From Cocos nucifera (Eukaryota > Streptophyta > Magnoliopsida > Arecales > Arecaceae): a DNA stretch of 64,000 bases. The stretch's first letter is position 1; every line of letters begins with the position of its first letter. Positions 48,626-58,811 of the stretch are shown here, one piece after another. The position numbers were made by a program, and so were the translations under genes. The DNA lies in NCBI GenBank assembly GCA_006176705.1, contig QRFJ01000507.1:62001-126000 (forward strand). The letters run 5' to 3'. Below the pieces are notes generated by a model that had not been told where the DNA came from, did no database searches, and saw nothing but the letters and a program-made list of their open reading frames with translations.

Positions 48626-49380
48626 ATCATACATTGACAACAATGTTAAAATATTTATAATCTAAACAAATATTTATAGTAAACTTCACATGTATCTAAC
48701 ATTTTAATAAAGATAATTTTAAAAAAGATAACAAATAATTATAAATACAAGACACACTATCTATAAAATCTGCATTACACACTATCTATAAATTTTGCAT
48801 ATATAAATATAAGATAATTGCTAACTAATTATTTAATTATTTAAAATAACTTACATAATAAATGCATCCTATCACCAACTAATAGATAAAGTTAGATTCT
48901 ATCATATTCAAAAATTATATTAATTCTATAGGTCAATTACAATAATCAAATGATATGTAATAGAGATGAAAAGAAATTTTGGCAGCATTTTTCTTTAGTT
49001 CTCCCCATACGGCTAAAGATATGTAGAAAGAACTAAAGAAAAATACTGTCCAAAATTTCTTCCAAACTCTTAACATACCGTTTGATTATTGTAATCACCT
49101 ATAGAATTAATTATAATTTCTAAATTATCCAAATTGGATAATCAATTGATCAATATACATAATTCTCCAATCCATACAAAACTATATAAATGTACGGATT
49201 GCGTAGAATATGTACATTAATCAAAAGATGGATCTATCATTCTATGCAATGTAAATTTTATAAAAATAATCATCTAATTAATTAGTTAAATTAATACATA
49301 ATAAATAGTAAGTAATGAAATCAGATAAAAGTTATAAGATAGCAAGTAAAAAGGTTGGTATAATAAAATTGTAGAAATGA
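48626..49380. other. CACTA internal non-coding sequence with a long hairpin
   Basis: AT-rich sequence resumes after the gypsy 3' LTR and should be the region upstream of the transposase gene on the minus strand. The only structured part is the hairpin at 48911-49119. No coding frame was recognised. Confidence 0.5.
48911..49119. repeat. long imperfect hairpin (arms about 90 bp)
   Basis: The inner arm at 48973-49002 (GAAATTTTGGCAGCATTTTT and CTTTAGTTCT) pairs with 49029-49059 with about two or three mismatches, including one extra base. The outer arms continue the pairing, with ATTAATTCTATAGGT and TTACAATAATCAAA on the left answered by TTTGATTATTGTAA and ATAGAATTAAT on the right. The loop is about 26 bases. 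It could fold as a small-RNA precursor. Confidence 0.85.
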
Positions 49381-49980
49381 AGGAAGGGAGGGTTATCTCC
49401 TCAGCAGCAGAGAAGCTAGCGACAGTGAAGCTGAGGCACTGAGCCATCTTCTCGATGGATGACTATAGTAGTGTTGCTAACTCAGCTTCTTAAATAACTT
49501 CTATTATGTCACCTAGGATTGGAAGTGGGATCGAGCCGGCTCGAGATCCATCGGGTCGGATCGGCTTTGGGTTGGGCTTGGGGCTCAGACCGAAATCATT
49601 TAGACCAAACTTGAGCCAAAAAATAGGGCCCATTTTACTTTCGAACCTAGCTCGAGCCCACCTTTGGCCCAGCTCCAACCCGATCCTCAAACTAAGCCCG
49701 ACTAAGCCCCCTCGCCCCTGCGAACGTCTAAGGATTGCATGCACCATATCCCATAATGGATAACAGGCCATGTTACCCTTGTATTTCACCAATTTCCAAT
49801 TAGACTAGTCAGGTGTGGATTAATAGATCTAACCTTTCTGATAGATTAGATTAAGTATGAGTGAAGTCTCATTGATTTCAATATACCTAACTCGGCAATT
49901 AAAATCATTGCTAGTTAGCCCGTTGAACTTTAAAAATCTGAACCATGGAAGTCAAAACTTGTTCTAAAACTATGGATGTT
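49381..49980. other. CACTA-internal sequence, no gene recognised
   Basis: A short purine-rich stretch (49380-49450) is followed by a G/C-rich GGGTTGGGCTTGGGGCTC segment (49500-49700). These give short open frames on both strands with no recognisable domain. They could be exon pieces of an unknown or captured gene. Confidence 0.35.
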
Positions 49981-50950
49981 TTTATATTGCTACAGGTCCG
50001 CACCACCCGCCCCACCCCCCAACACAACAAACCCCCCAGCCCTCCACCTCTCCGTGCCACCAGCCGCCCGCCTCCCCTACCCACCCCAACTCTGCTATAG
50101 GCCCCCACCCCACCCCCCAAACTCTACTCTGCTGTAGGTGCCCCCCCCCCCCCCCCCACCTCCCCAACCCTCCACCTCTCCGTGCCATCACTGCCACCCC
50201 CCACTCTACTGCATGCCCACCCCCCGGCCCTCCACCTCTCCATGCCACCACCCCACCTCCCCCCCTCCACTCCAGCGAACCCTCCTCCACCCTCCCTCGG
50301 ACCATGCGAAACCCAACCACACCCTCATCCCACCCCCCTCGCCCTCCATCCGACCCTCCCTCAGCCCCAGTGAAAACCCCTCCTCCGACGAACCCCCATT
50401 CGACCCTCTCTCGGTCCCCCACGAAAAACTCCTCCTCCGACGAACCCCCCCAACCGCGCCCCCCCCATGAAACCCACCCCCCCTTCCAACCCTCTCTCGG
50501 CCCCAGTGAAACCTTCCCTCCAGCGAACCTCCATCCGACCCTCCCTCGGCCCCCCGCAAAACCCCCCCCCCTCCAGCGAACCCCCCTCCACCCTCACTCG
50601 AACCCCACAAAACCCCACCCCTCCATCCGACCCTCCTTCGGTCCCCAGCGAACCCCCTCCGATGAACCCCCATCCGACCCTCTCTCAGCCCCTGTGAATC
50701 CCCCTCCGACGAACCCCCATCCATCCTCGACCCTTCGTCGGTCCGCCATGAAACCCCTCCCCCACACTCTATCCTCCTCCGACCTCGGTGCAAAATCAAA
50801 CCCTTCTTTCGGTGAGCCCCCCTCCACCCTCCTTCGACCCCCACGAAATCACCCTCCCCCACCATTCTGACCTCCCCCGGTCGAGTGCGAAACCCCCTTC
50901 CCCCACCATCGCTGCCTCCACGGCCCCCGCTCTCTACCCTCCAAATGCAA
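49981..50950. repeat. C-rich minisatellite block, units about 45-60 bp
   Basis: The plus strand is extremely C-rich. From about 50340 a degenerate unit of the type ATCCGACCCTCCCTCGGCCCC followed by AGTGAAACCCC and CCTCCGACGAACCCC repeats every 45-60 bases through about 50850. A run of about 20 C lies at 50137-50157. Open frames of up to 276 codons on both strands are produced by the repeat and composition. Confidence 0.75.
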
Positions 50951-51240
50951 AAAAAAAAAGGGTTTGACTGATTTACCTTTCTGATGGAGAGGGGTGACTG
51001 ACGACGAGAGGGATGGCTTCGATGGTGTCGAGACAAAGGAAAGGGACGAGAGGGACCTCAACACTGTCATCGATGGCAGGACGAGAGGAAGAACTCGATG
51101 CTGTAACCAATGGCAGGACAGAGGAATTAAGGGAGGGGAAGGAGGGCTCGGCACGTGATGAATGAATTCAATTATGACGGGAAGGCTCGGCGTGCGGCGA
51201 GTCAATTCATCCAAAAAAATTTAAGAGGTTATTCTAAAAA
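50951..51240. other. spacer between GC-rich block and foldback
   Basis: It contains GGATGGCTTCGATGGTGTCG and GACGAGAGG words repeated twice (51003-51115). These resemble, in reverse, the start of the GC-rich block at 10030-10140. No gene was recognised. Confidence 0.4.
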
Positions 51241-53459
51241 ATTAATTTAAAAACATAGCGATCAATAATTCAATCGCAAAAAGCTATAAAAATTTTTAAA
51301 AATATTTTAAAATATATTGGCCAAAAAAAATGGTCACTAAATAATATACTAAAATTTTTAAAAAAAATTATAGATTAAAATTTATCATTGAAAAAAATTT
51401 GAAAATTTTAAAAAATTTAAAAACTAATTTAAAATAATTTCCTATCTATTTTTTGGTCAAAAAGTTAATTTTTTTGATCAAATTTTTGGTCACAAATTTT
51501 TTAACCAAAAAATTGATTGGAAAATCCTAAAATTAATTTTTTAAAATTTAAAATAGCTTGAAAAATTTTTTGATCAAAAAATTAATTTTTTCAATCAAAT
51601 TTTTTATCATAAATTTTTTGACCCAAAAATTAGTCAAAAAATCTCAAAATTAATTTTTTAAAATTTAAATAACTTTAATTTTTTTTATGTATTTTTCGGT
51701 CAGAAAATTAACTTTTTTTGATCAAATTTTTGATCATAAATTTTTTAATCAATTTTTTGATCTGAAAATCCTAAAATTATTTTTTAATTTAAAAAAATTT
51801 TCAACTAATTTTTTGATCAAAAAATTATTTTTTTCAATCAAATTTTTGATCATAAATGTATTTTGCAATCAAATATAATTTTTTTATTTTTTTTAAATAT
51901 GATATAATTTTAGAATTTAAAATCTATCTTCATCATTCATTATCTAAATAATTATCGTTAGAGTATCATCACAAAAGACTGGCTTAATCCAATAGCCCTA
52001 GCTATGTCGATCAATAAAATTTGATTTTGATGGCCATAAATGATCGTATGATGATCTAATAGATAGAGATCATTGATGGATTCAAAAACTTGTAATAATG
52101 ATCTCAGTGATATTTATAGCATCTTATTAAAATTTTACTTCAATCGGACATCATTATCATGATCAATTTAGCATGAAATAATTTAGATTATTAAATAAAA
52201 AATAATTGATTAAAGGGCCAAATGGTATCCAATTATAAAGTAATTTTTTAAATAAATAATCTTTTCAACTACTTTCATCGTTTGTATGGTGGTGATCACA
52301 AAATTTAAACTGTGCATATATGAATAATCTAAAACTATATATTTCTTGATACTCATTCTTAAAGTCCTTAGGTAATTATACTTGTGCTTTTGTTTAACGT
52401 CGATGGTTCATATATACGTAGTTTGAATTTTATGATCATCACCGTATAAATGATCAAAGTAGTAGCAAAAATTATTTATCTAAAAAATCATCTTATAATT
52501 AGATGTCGTTTGGCCATTTGATCAATCATTTTTTATTTAACAGTCCAAATCATCTCATGCTAAGTTGATCATGATAATGATATCCGATTGAAGTAAAATT
52601 TTGCTAGTGTACTACAAATATCATCAAGATCATTTTTATAAATTTTTGAATCCATTGATAATTTCTATCTATCAAATCATCATACGATCATTCGTAGCCA
52701 TCGAAATCAAATTTTATTGATCGACATAGCTAGAGCTATCGAATTGAGCCAATCTTTTGTGACGATACTCTAACGATAATTATTTACATAATGAATGATG
52801 AAGATGAACTTTAAATTTTAAAATTATATAATATCTAGAAAAAAAATTATATTTAATTATAAAATATATTTATGATCGAAAATTTGATTAAAAAAATTAA
52901 TTTTTTGACCAAAAAATTAATTAAAAAAAATTTAAATTATTTTAAATTTTTTAAAAAATAATTTTTAAATTTTTCAACTAATTTTTTGGTCAAAAAATTT
53001 ATGATCATAATTTTGATAAAAAAAATTAATTTTTTGATCAAAAAATTGGTCAAAAAAATTTCAAATTATTTTAAATTTAAAAAAAATAATTTTTGAATTT
53101 TTTGATCAATTTTTTGGTCAAAAAATTTGTGATCAAAAATTTGATTGAAAAAAATTAATTTTTTTATCAAAAAATTGATCAAAATATTTTTTTATTATTT
53201 TAAATTTAAAAAATATAATTTTGAAATTTTTTGATCGATTTTTTGGTCAAAAAAATTGAGATCATAAATTCGATCAAAAAATTGGTTGTAAAATTTTATA
53301 AAATTAGTATTTTATAAATTTACTTTTATATTCAAATTTTCGATCGTAAAATCGATCATAAAAATTTTGATCGTAAAATCGGTTGCAAAATCGATCGCAA
53401 ATTTTAACCAAAAAATTTGATCATAAAATCGATCGTAAAATCACTATTTTCTTGTAGGG
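51241..53459. repeat. 2.2-kb inverted repeat at the CACTA right end
   Basis: The two halves mirror each other around about 52365. The inner arms are clear. The left arm at 51890-52330 has CATTCATTATCTAAATAATT, GTCGATCAATAAAATTTGAT and CAATCGGACATCATTATC. The right arm at 52400-52855 has the matching AATTATTTACATAATGAATG, ATCAAATTTTATTGATCGAC and GATAATGATATCCGATTG. The outer arms are arrays of TTTTTGATCAAAAAATT-type segments. The right end coincides with the CACTA terminus. The left arm's outer end is diffuse. Confidence 0.85.
53445..53459 (-). repeat. CACTA right terminal inverted repeat
   Basis: On the minus strand it reads CCCTACAAGAAAATA, followed by GTGATTTTACGATCG. CACTACAAGAAAA is the common plant CACTA terminus, so the second base appears mutated. 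TAA follows at 53460-53462. Confidence 0.7.
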
Positions 53460-53462
53460 TAA

Positions 53463-53592
53463 CCAAGTGTTGATTTAGATTAGATCAAAGACAGTCTAAA
53501 TTCAATTATAATAGTTGTAGTTAGTCAAGTCCATATCTTTAACAAGAACCAAATAAACTTAATTCTTGACTAAGCGATTGAGCCTAAACTTA
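53463..53592. other. short non-coding segment next to the CACTA right end
   Basis: No frame was recognised. It contains TTTAGATTAGATCAAAGAC and may be the 3' continuation of the gypsy pol relic that follows. Confidence 0.35.
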
Positions 53593-55340
53593 CTAGGTGA
53601 ATCCAAATTGAAACCTATAGACCATTTTTTCCATCTTGGAGTGCCTTGTTTCTGTATCTTGCAGAACTTTGCTTATGTAGTAAACTAGTTTTTGCACTCC
53701 ATTTTTATCTTCTTGGATTAATACCGAACTAACTGCTTTCAGGGAGGTAGCTAGATATATGAATGATGTTTCTCCCATATTCAGCTTTGACAATAAAGGT
53801 GGAGAACTTAAATGACTCTTTAGATCTTTAAAATCATTTTGACATTCATCCGACCAAGTGAAGTTTTTCATATGTCATAAAATTTTAAAGAAAGGAAGGC
53901 ATCACTGTACTGACCTGGTAATGAATTAGCTAAGAGTTGCGATGCATCTGACTTGCTACTGAAATTTCTTTTTTGAGGTTGAAGGTTTCATATCAAGAAT
54001 TGCTTTGATTTTCTTAGAATTGGCTTCTATTCCTCATCTTTTCACCATAATATCAAGAAATTTGCCTGAGGTTACACCAAATGCATACTTATTCGAATTT
54101 AAACTCATCTAGTGCTTTCTCAACATGTTGAAGGCTTCTTCCAAGTCGCACATATGGTGGGAGGCCTTGTCACTCTTCATAAGCATATCGTCGATATAAA
54201 CCTCTATATTCTAACCATTTGATCTTTGAAAATTTTGTTGACCAGCCTTTGATAAGTCACTTTGATATTTTTCAGACCAAAAGGTATGACTTTATAGCAG
54301 TATAAGTCTTTCTCGATTATGAATGTCATTTTCTTCTCATCTTTAGGAGCCATCCAAATCTAATTATAACTAAAGAAAGCATCCATAAAGCTTAATAATT
54401 GATACCCTAATATTGTATATACTAATTGGTCAATTCTAGATAGTAGGAAACTATCATTAAGACAATCTTTATTGAGATCAGTGTAGTCGATGCATACTTG
54501 CCACTTGCCATTGGTTTTTTTAACCACGATAATATTCACTAGCCACTCCAAATAATATATTTCTCAGATGAAGTCTGCGGCTAGCAACTTGTCAACTTCT
54601 TCATTAATTGCTATTTGCCTTTCTGGCACAAAATTTTGCTTCTTTTTGTCATACTAGTTTATGCTTTAGGTCAACATTTAATTTATGAACAATTACGTTA
54701 GGGGGTATATCTAGCATGTTTGAGGCTGATCAAGCAAAAATATCTGTATTCTTCTGCAAGAAAGCTATTAGATCCACCCGAAGGTTTTCATTCAATAATA
54801 ATCTAACTTGTATTATCTTAATAGGGTCTTCCTCCTTGAGTGGGATTGAATTCAGTTGCTCAATGGGTTCACCTCAGCTTTCTTCTTCTTGTAGATTCAA
54901 CCCATCAATTGGTATAGGATTTTTAAAGATTTCTTTCTCTTGATTATGGCTATGGAACATTGTCGAGCCAAAAACTGGTCTCCTCGTATTTCATCGACTC
55001 CATTTTTCTTTGGAAATAGAACAAGAAGATGGTAAGTTGAAGTGATCGCTCGTAGTGCATCCAATCTTGGTTGTCCCAATATAATGTTGTAGGCTAAAGG
55101 TACTCAGACTACAAGGTAAGGAGGATGGTATTTTGTGTGCTCGTCCCGCCATAACTAAAAGAATAATTTCTCCCTCTACTCTTACTGAATCACTAGAAAA
55201 GCCGACAAGAGGGGTGCCAACATTCTTTAATCGATCTGTAGACAATAGCATTTGAGAAAATGCATCATAAAATAAAATATCTCCTAAACTTTTATTATCT
55301 ACAAGAACTCTTTTTACACCATAATTAGCTATTATCATAG
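53593..55340 (-). pseudogene. second, older gypsy pol relic (protease, RT, RNase H)
   Basis: On the minus strand, in order: a protease-like segment with GVKRVLVDNKSLGDILFYDA (55338 onward); RT with WLVNIIVVKKTNGKWQVCIDY (54551) and a YIDDM catalytic region near 54190; then a connection/RNase H segment with FTWSDECQNDFKDLK (53871) and LVYYISKVLQDTETRHSKME. The gene order is Ty3/gypsy. Stops and frameshifts are frequent, and the residues differ from gypsy A at many positions, so it is another lineage or an older copy. Neither LTR was found. Integrase is missing, perhaps cut off by the CACTA insertion at 53460. Confidence 0.8.
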
Positions 55341-55689
55341 AAATGATAATAGCATCATCACGAGGAGTCTGAACTCCTCATATATCTTCATTAGAATAGA
55401 ATAACGGTAAATTTCATCTCTACATAAAAAGAGGTAAGTGGGGGACTATGGGTAAGTTTTTTTTTTTTAGTTAATAAGATTGCTGGCTCTAGATTCAGTG
55501 ATTTTTTCTTTCTACTATTCTCTGAACTCCGACTGACTTAAGCATCGAAGGATCTCCCACCAGACAAACTCTGACAAGAGAATTTCTTTGTGGAAAAATT
55601 TATGTTAGAAGCAAGGCGCAACTTACTCAGTATCAACCCAAGGTTTCCATCGGAGTTTAGCAATAACAAACTCCAACACACCAACTTCA
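55341..55689. other. diverged sequence, probably the gag side of the gypsy relic
   Basis: A GAGGAGTCTGAACTCCTC inverted pair occurs at 55362-55379. The rest shows no reliable frame. Confidence 0.35.
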
Positions 55690-56520
55690 AACATAGCATG
55701 TTGTAGAGATCTGATAATATATTACAAATAGAAGAAAAGGCAAAGAAAAGAAGACAAAGAAAAGAAAGATAGAAACCCTTATGCGTACCTCAACTTGGCG
55801 GTGGGCGAAGGAAGAGGAGACTGCAAATTTTCTTCTATACAAAATATAGAGTGTTGCTATTAAATATTAAATATAAATGTTAATAAAAGAACTTATATTA
55901 GTGTGAGTCTTTAATCTATTCATAAATAATATTAAATTGATGTTAATATTAATATTCAACAATTTTGATAGTAAATAGAAATATATTAATATTAAATAAA
56001 AAATATGCAAAAATCTACACCAGTTGTCATAATAATTCTAATATTATTAATAAAATCTATGCCAATAACTTTTATATTAGCAACTTCAATATTAATAAAT
56101 TATATATATTAACAAATATGAGAACACTAAATTCAAACATAATATGATTTATAGATTATGAAATATATTGCAAATAGAAGGAAAAAGTGAAGAAAAGGAG
56201 AGCATACATCAATTGGGAGGAGAAGGCCGCAAATCTTCTCTACAAAATAAAGAGCATGACAATGAATTTTGTAAGAGTAAGGGATATGTAGATTATAGAA
56301 TATATTACAAATAAAAGAAAAAAGTGATGAAACATAGATAAAAAATGGAAACCGTTGGTGTACCTTGACTAGGAGAAGGGCAAAGGAGGAGGAGACTGCA
56401 AATCTTCTTCTCTATAAAATAAAGAGCTAGCATGGCATTGGGCTTTGTAAGATTAGGGGATGGAGATGAGAAAAAAGAGAGATGAAAATTATAGGGCATA
56501 CCTAGGCTGGGTCCGCTGGG
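55690..56520. repeat. degenerate direct repeats around a GAGACTGCAAAT..CTTCT motif
   Basis: A segment with ATATATTRCAAATAGAAG, a purine-rich stretch, GGAGAAGGGCAAAGGAGGAG, ACTGCAAATCTTCT and ACAAAATAAAGAG appears three times (about 55720-55855, 56160-56255 and 56300-56425). A fourth, partial, copy lies at 56480-56530. An AT-rich stretch separates the first two. Its origin is unknown. Confidence 0.6.
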
Positions 56521-56654
56521 AAGAGGGTGAATGAGGTACGAATATTTAGAGTTCTATTACAATCCTAGAATGTCATCTATTTCAAGAGAAAGTTTAAAAT
56601 ACAATATCCACCTATATTCCAAATGCAACTCTACCATATGAACATTTTTTTTAA

Positions 56655-57507
56655 GGGCCTATTTGGTTGGGGTAATCGAGCATGCAAAAGTAAAATCAAT
56701 ATTAAATTATCTTGTTTGGTGAAAAAATTAGATGAGAGGGATGGTAAAATAAATACTAGATCTCATATCTATTTTCTTGAGAGAGAAGGTAAAATAAATA
56801 CCATCAGGAGGTTGGTATTTATTTTTCAATATTAGATTACCAAATGATGGTAATCTAAAAACATAATTTTTCAATGAAAATATCCTTATATTATATTAAT
56901 ATTATATTAACTACATTAATAAAATTTTTATTAATTATATTAATATATATTTATTAATATTAGTTTAATATATTATAAATATATTAATATATTGATTAAT
57001 AATATTTATAAATAATATACTTCAAATTATAATATATTTAGTAATGTAGGATTTATTAATTATCAATAAATTTAGTATAAGATTTATTAATAATTAGTAT
57101 ATTCATTTATATACGGAAGCATACTAAAATTTATTTATAGCAAAAAATATATTTTTTAATACATATATAATTAATTTAAAATATTTATTAACTCATGTAA
57201 AGTTATTTTAATATTTAAAATAGCCAATATTTATAGTATTTATATAAATGAGTCATAAATTGCCAACAAATGGACTGAGAAGAAAATATAATTATCTAAA
57301 TTATTTAAGACTATTATTGAAAATTTAATAATATTTTTATATAAAATTACCTTCAATCAAACATAGCAATTTTTTTTTGACATCATTTTATCGAGTAATT
57401 TGTTCAGCAATCAAATATTATAAAATTTATTTTTTTAATTAATTTTTTAAAATAAATAATTTCTAGGAATCCTCCCATAATCTGACGTACCCAACCAAAT
57501 GTATCCC
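56655..57507. mobile_element. candidate MITE (about 0.85 kb) with GGG..TTTGGTTGGG termini
   Basis: The left end is GGGCCTATTTGGTTGGGGTAA. The right end, read inward, is GGGATACATTTGGTTGGGTA. The shared core is ATTTGGTTGGG. GGGCCTGTTTGG-type ends are common in plant non-autonomous DNA elements. The interior is AT-rich and non-coding, with an inverted pair GTAAAATAAATAC..GGTATTTATTTTTC. No clear target duplication was found, so the ends may not be exact. Confidence 0.5.
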
Positions 57508-58489
57508 AAGGGAAAGAGATCGGATTTTTTTTTTTTCAGATGTTCAAAAAGGAGACAAAATATTAATCCCGTAACCGGGTTTCGTTCATTGGTAGATTTG
57601 AACCCACTAATAAAAATAATCCCAACGGCAAAATAATAATCTTGCAAACCACAACACAAATCAAACTTTAAAAAGAGCATTAGTTAAACCCACAACAGGA
57701 AACATGTAACCCACAACATATTCTCAAGCAACAAACCCGCTCGACCTGAAACGCTTTGTGGCGTTGCACGGTATTTAATATTCTTACGGTAACTAAAAAA
57801 AGGAATAATTCTTAGGTGGGTAAGGCGTTAATTTCTGCTGTGAGAGGTTCTTGTTTATAGGATCGTGGATTTGGTAGTGGCGTGATTAACCCATTATTTC
57901 TTTTTTATGGGAATCCACGACAGGCGTGTCCGCCCGCTGCGAGCTTATTTTTTATGGACTCCATGTCCTGAACCCAGTAGGCAACTTTAAAAGACTCCAA
58001 GACGACCCGGACTCCGTGGTGGCCTTGATTTTTTTTATTTAAGAAAACATAAATAAATTTAGGCTTCTCGATGGCCATGACGAAAAAAAATAGTTTTTTT
58101 CTGTATTTTTATAAAATATATATTTTTATTTTTATTTTTAAATTTAAAAAAAAGCTCTGACTTTCTCTCTTCTCGTAGTTTAATAGGGATAGAATTAGAG
58201 ATTGGGCGAGGTCCAATCCAGAAAACAGAAAAAAACCAAAACGGCGTTCCTGCTATTTTCGAAATCTTCCTTCTTTCTCATTTGGAGAACTAGAAGCAGT
58301 CGCGATTGTACGCTTCGCGCGGAAGATGGATGAACTGCTGAATTATCCACTGCACAGATCCTAAAGCACTACGAACGTCAACGATCCAACGTTCATTTGC
58401 CAGCAAGATCCCAAAGCGACATGACTCATGAGGATGATTCGATGGTCACAGGCACATATCTCAACCTTTTTCCTATTTTTTTCTTTCTT
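57508..58489. other. upstream region of the resistance-type gene, no other gene seen
   Basis: Mixed sequence with a long T run and no convincing coding frame. From about 58140 the composition becomes less AT-rich, and this may hold the gene's distal promoter or 5' untranslated exon. No TATA box could be chosen with confidence. Confidence 0.4.
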
Positions 58490-58718
58490 TTGACTTTGTA
58501 CTCGTCTCTGTTTTCTTTGTAATTTGTTTTCTGTATGATTAGTGGGTAGGAATCCCTTTGCCTGGCCCCATGTTTTTGTTCTGTTTTGGATCAGATTTTT
58601 TGCTTGACTTTAATAACGTGATCGGTCATGGTAGCTGAAACAGGTGAACGGGATCATGAAAAGTGAACAATGTCTCTGCTTTCCAAAAACGTGGTCTCTG
58701 CTTTCCTCCCCGTTGACT
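58490..58718 (+). promoter_or_regulatory. cluster of three W-box cores upstream of the NBS-LRR gene
   Basis: TTGACT occurs at 58490-58495, 58604-58609 and 58713-58718, spaced 114 and 109 bases, all on the plus strand and 94-322 bases before the ATG. TTGACC/T is the binding core for WRKY factors, which often control defence genes. The last copy may lie in the 5' leader. Function is inferred. Confidence 0.5.
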
Positions 58719-58811
58719 TGGGACCCGGTTCGCTCTTTCTGATAAGAGAGACAAGGAGGAAAGCCAAAGGCCTCTTCCTTGTTTGCCTTGTCGAGGAAAC
58801 ATAATTGTGGA

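Larger units (their letters stand above)
17062..53459 (-). mobile_element. CACTA (En/Spm-like) transposon carrying the nested retrotransposons
   Basis: The left end reads CACTATAATAAAATA and the right end, read inward, CCCTACAAGAAAATA; 12 of the first 15 bases match. TAA lies immediately outside both ends (17059-17061 and 53460-53462), and 3-bp duplications are the rule for CACTA. Subterminal AT-rich repeats occur on both sides. A fragment of the TNP2 transposase N-terminus lies on the minus strand at 21775-21975, just before the gypsy insertion. Without the gypsy insertion the element is about 9.8 kb. The two ends lie 36 kb apart, and the second base of the right terminus has mutated from A to C. 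It is therefore possible that the ends come from two different elements. Confidence 0.6.

Noticed and set aside
22000..48630. A perfect 5-bp target duplication for the plus-strand gypsy
   Set aside because: ACAAT matches on both sides only if the LTR ends at CACCA, two or three bases short of its TG..CA partner end. I record it as imperfect.
49506..49792. Overlapping 85- and 100-codon frames on opposite strands
   Set aside because: They lie in G/C-rich degenerate sequence with no recognised motif. One could be a captured exon, but nothing supports it.
50206..51036. 276-codon glycine/arginine-rich open frame on the minus strand, with long overlapping plus-strand proline-rich frames
   Set aside because: It is produced by a GC-rich minisatellite with few stop codons. 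Both strands and several frames are open, and no domain is seen.
58779..58811. An 11-residue N-terminal extension of the resistance protein
   Set aside because: It would begin at TTG. The ATG at 58812 has a good context and gives the MANAF start typical of the family.
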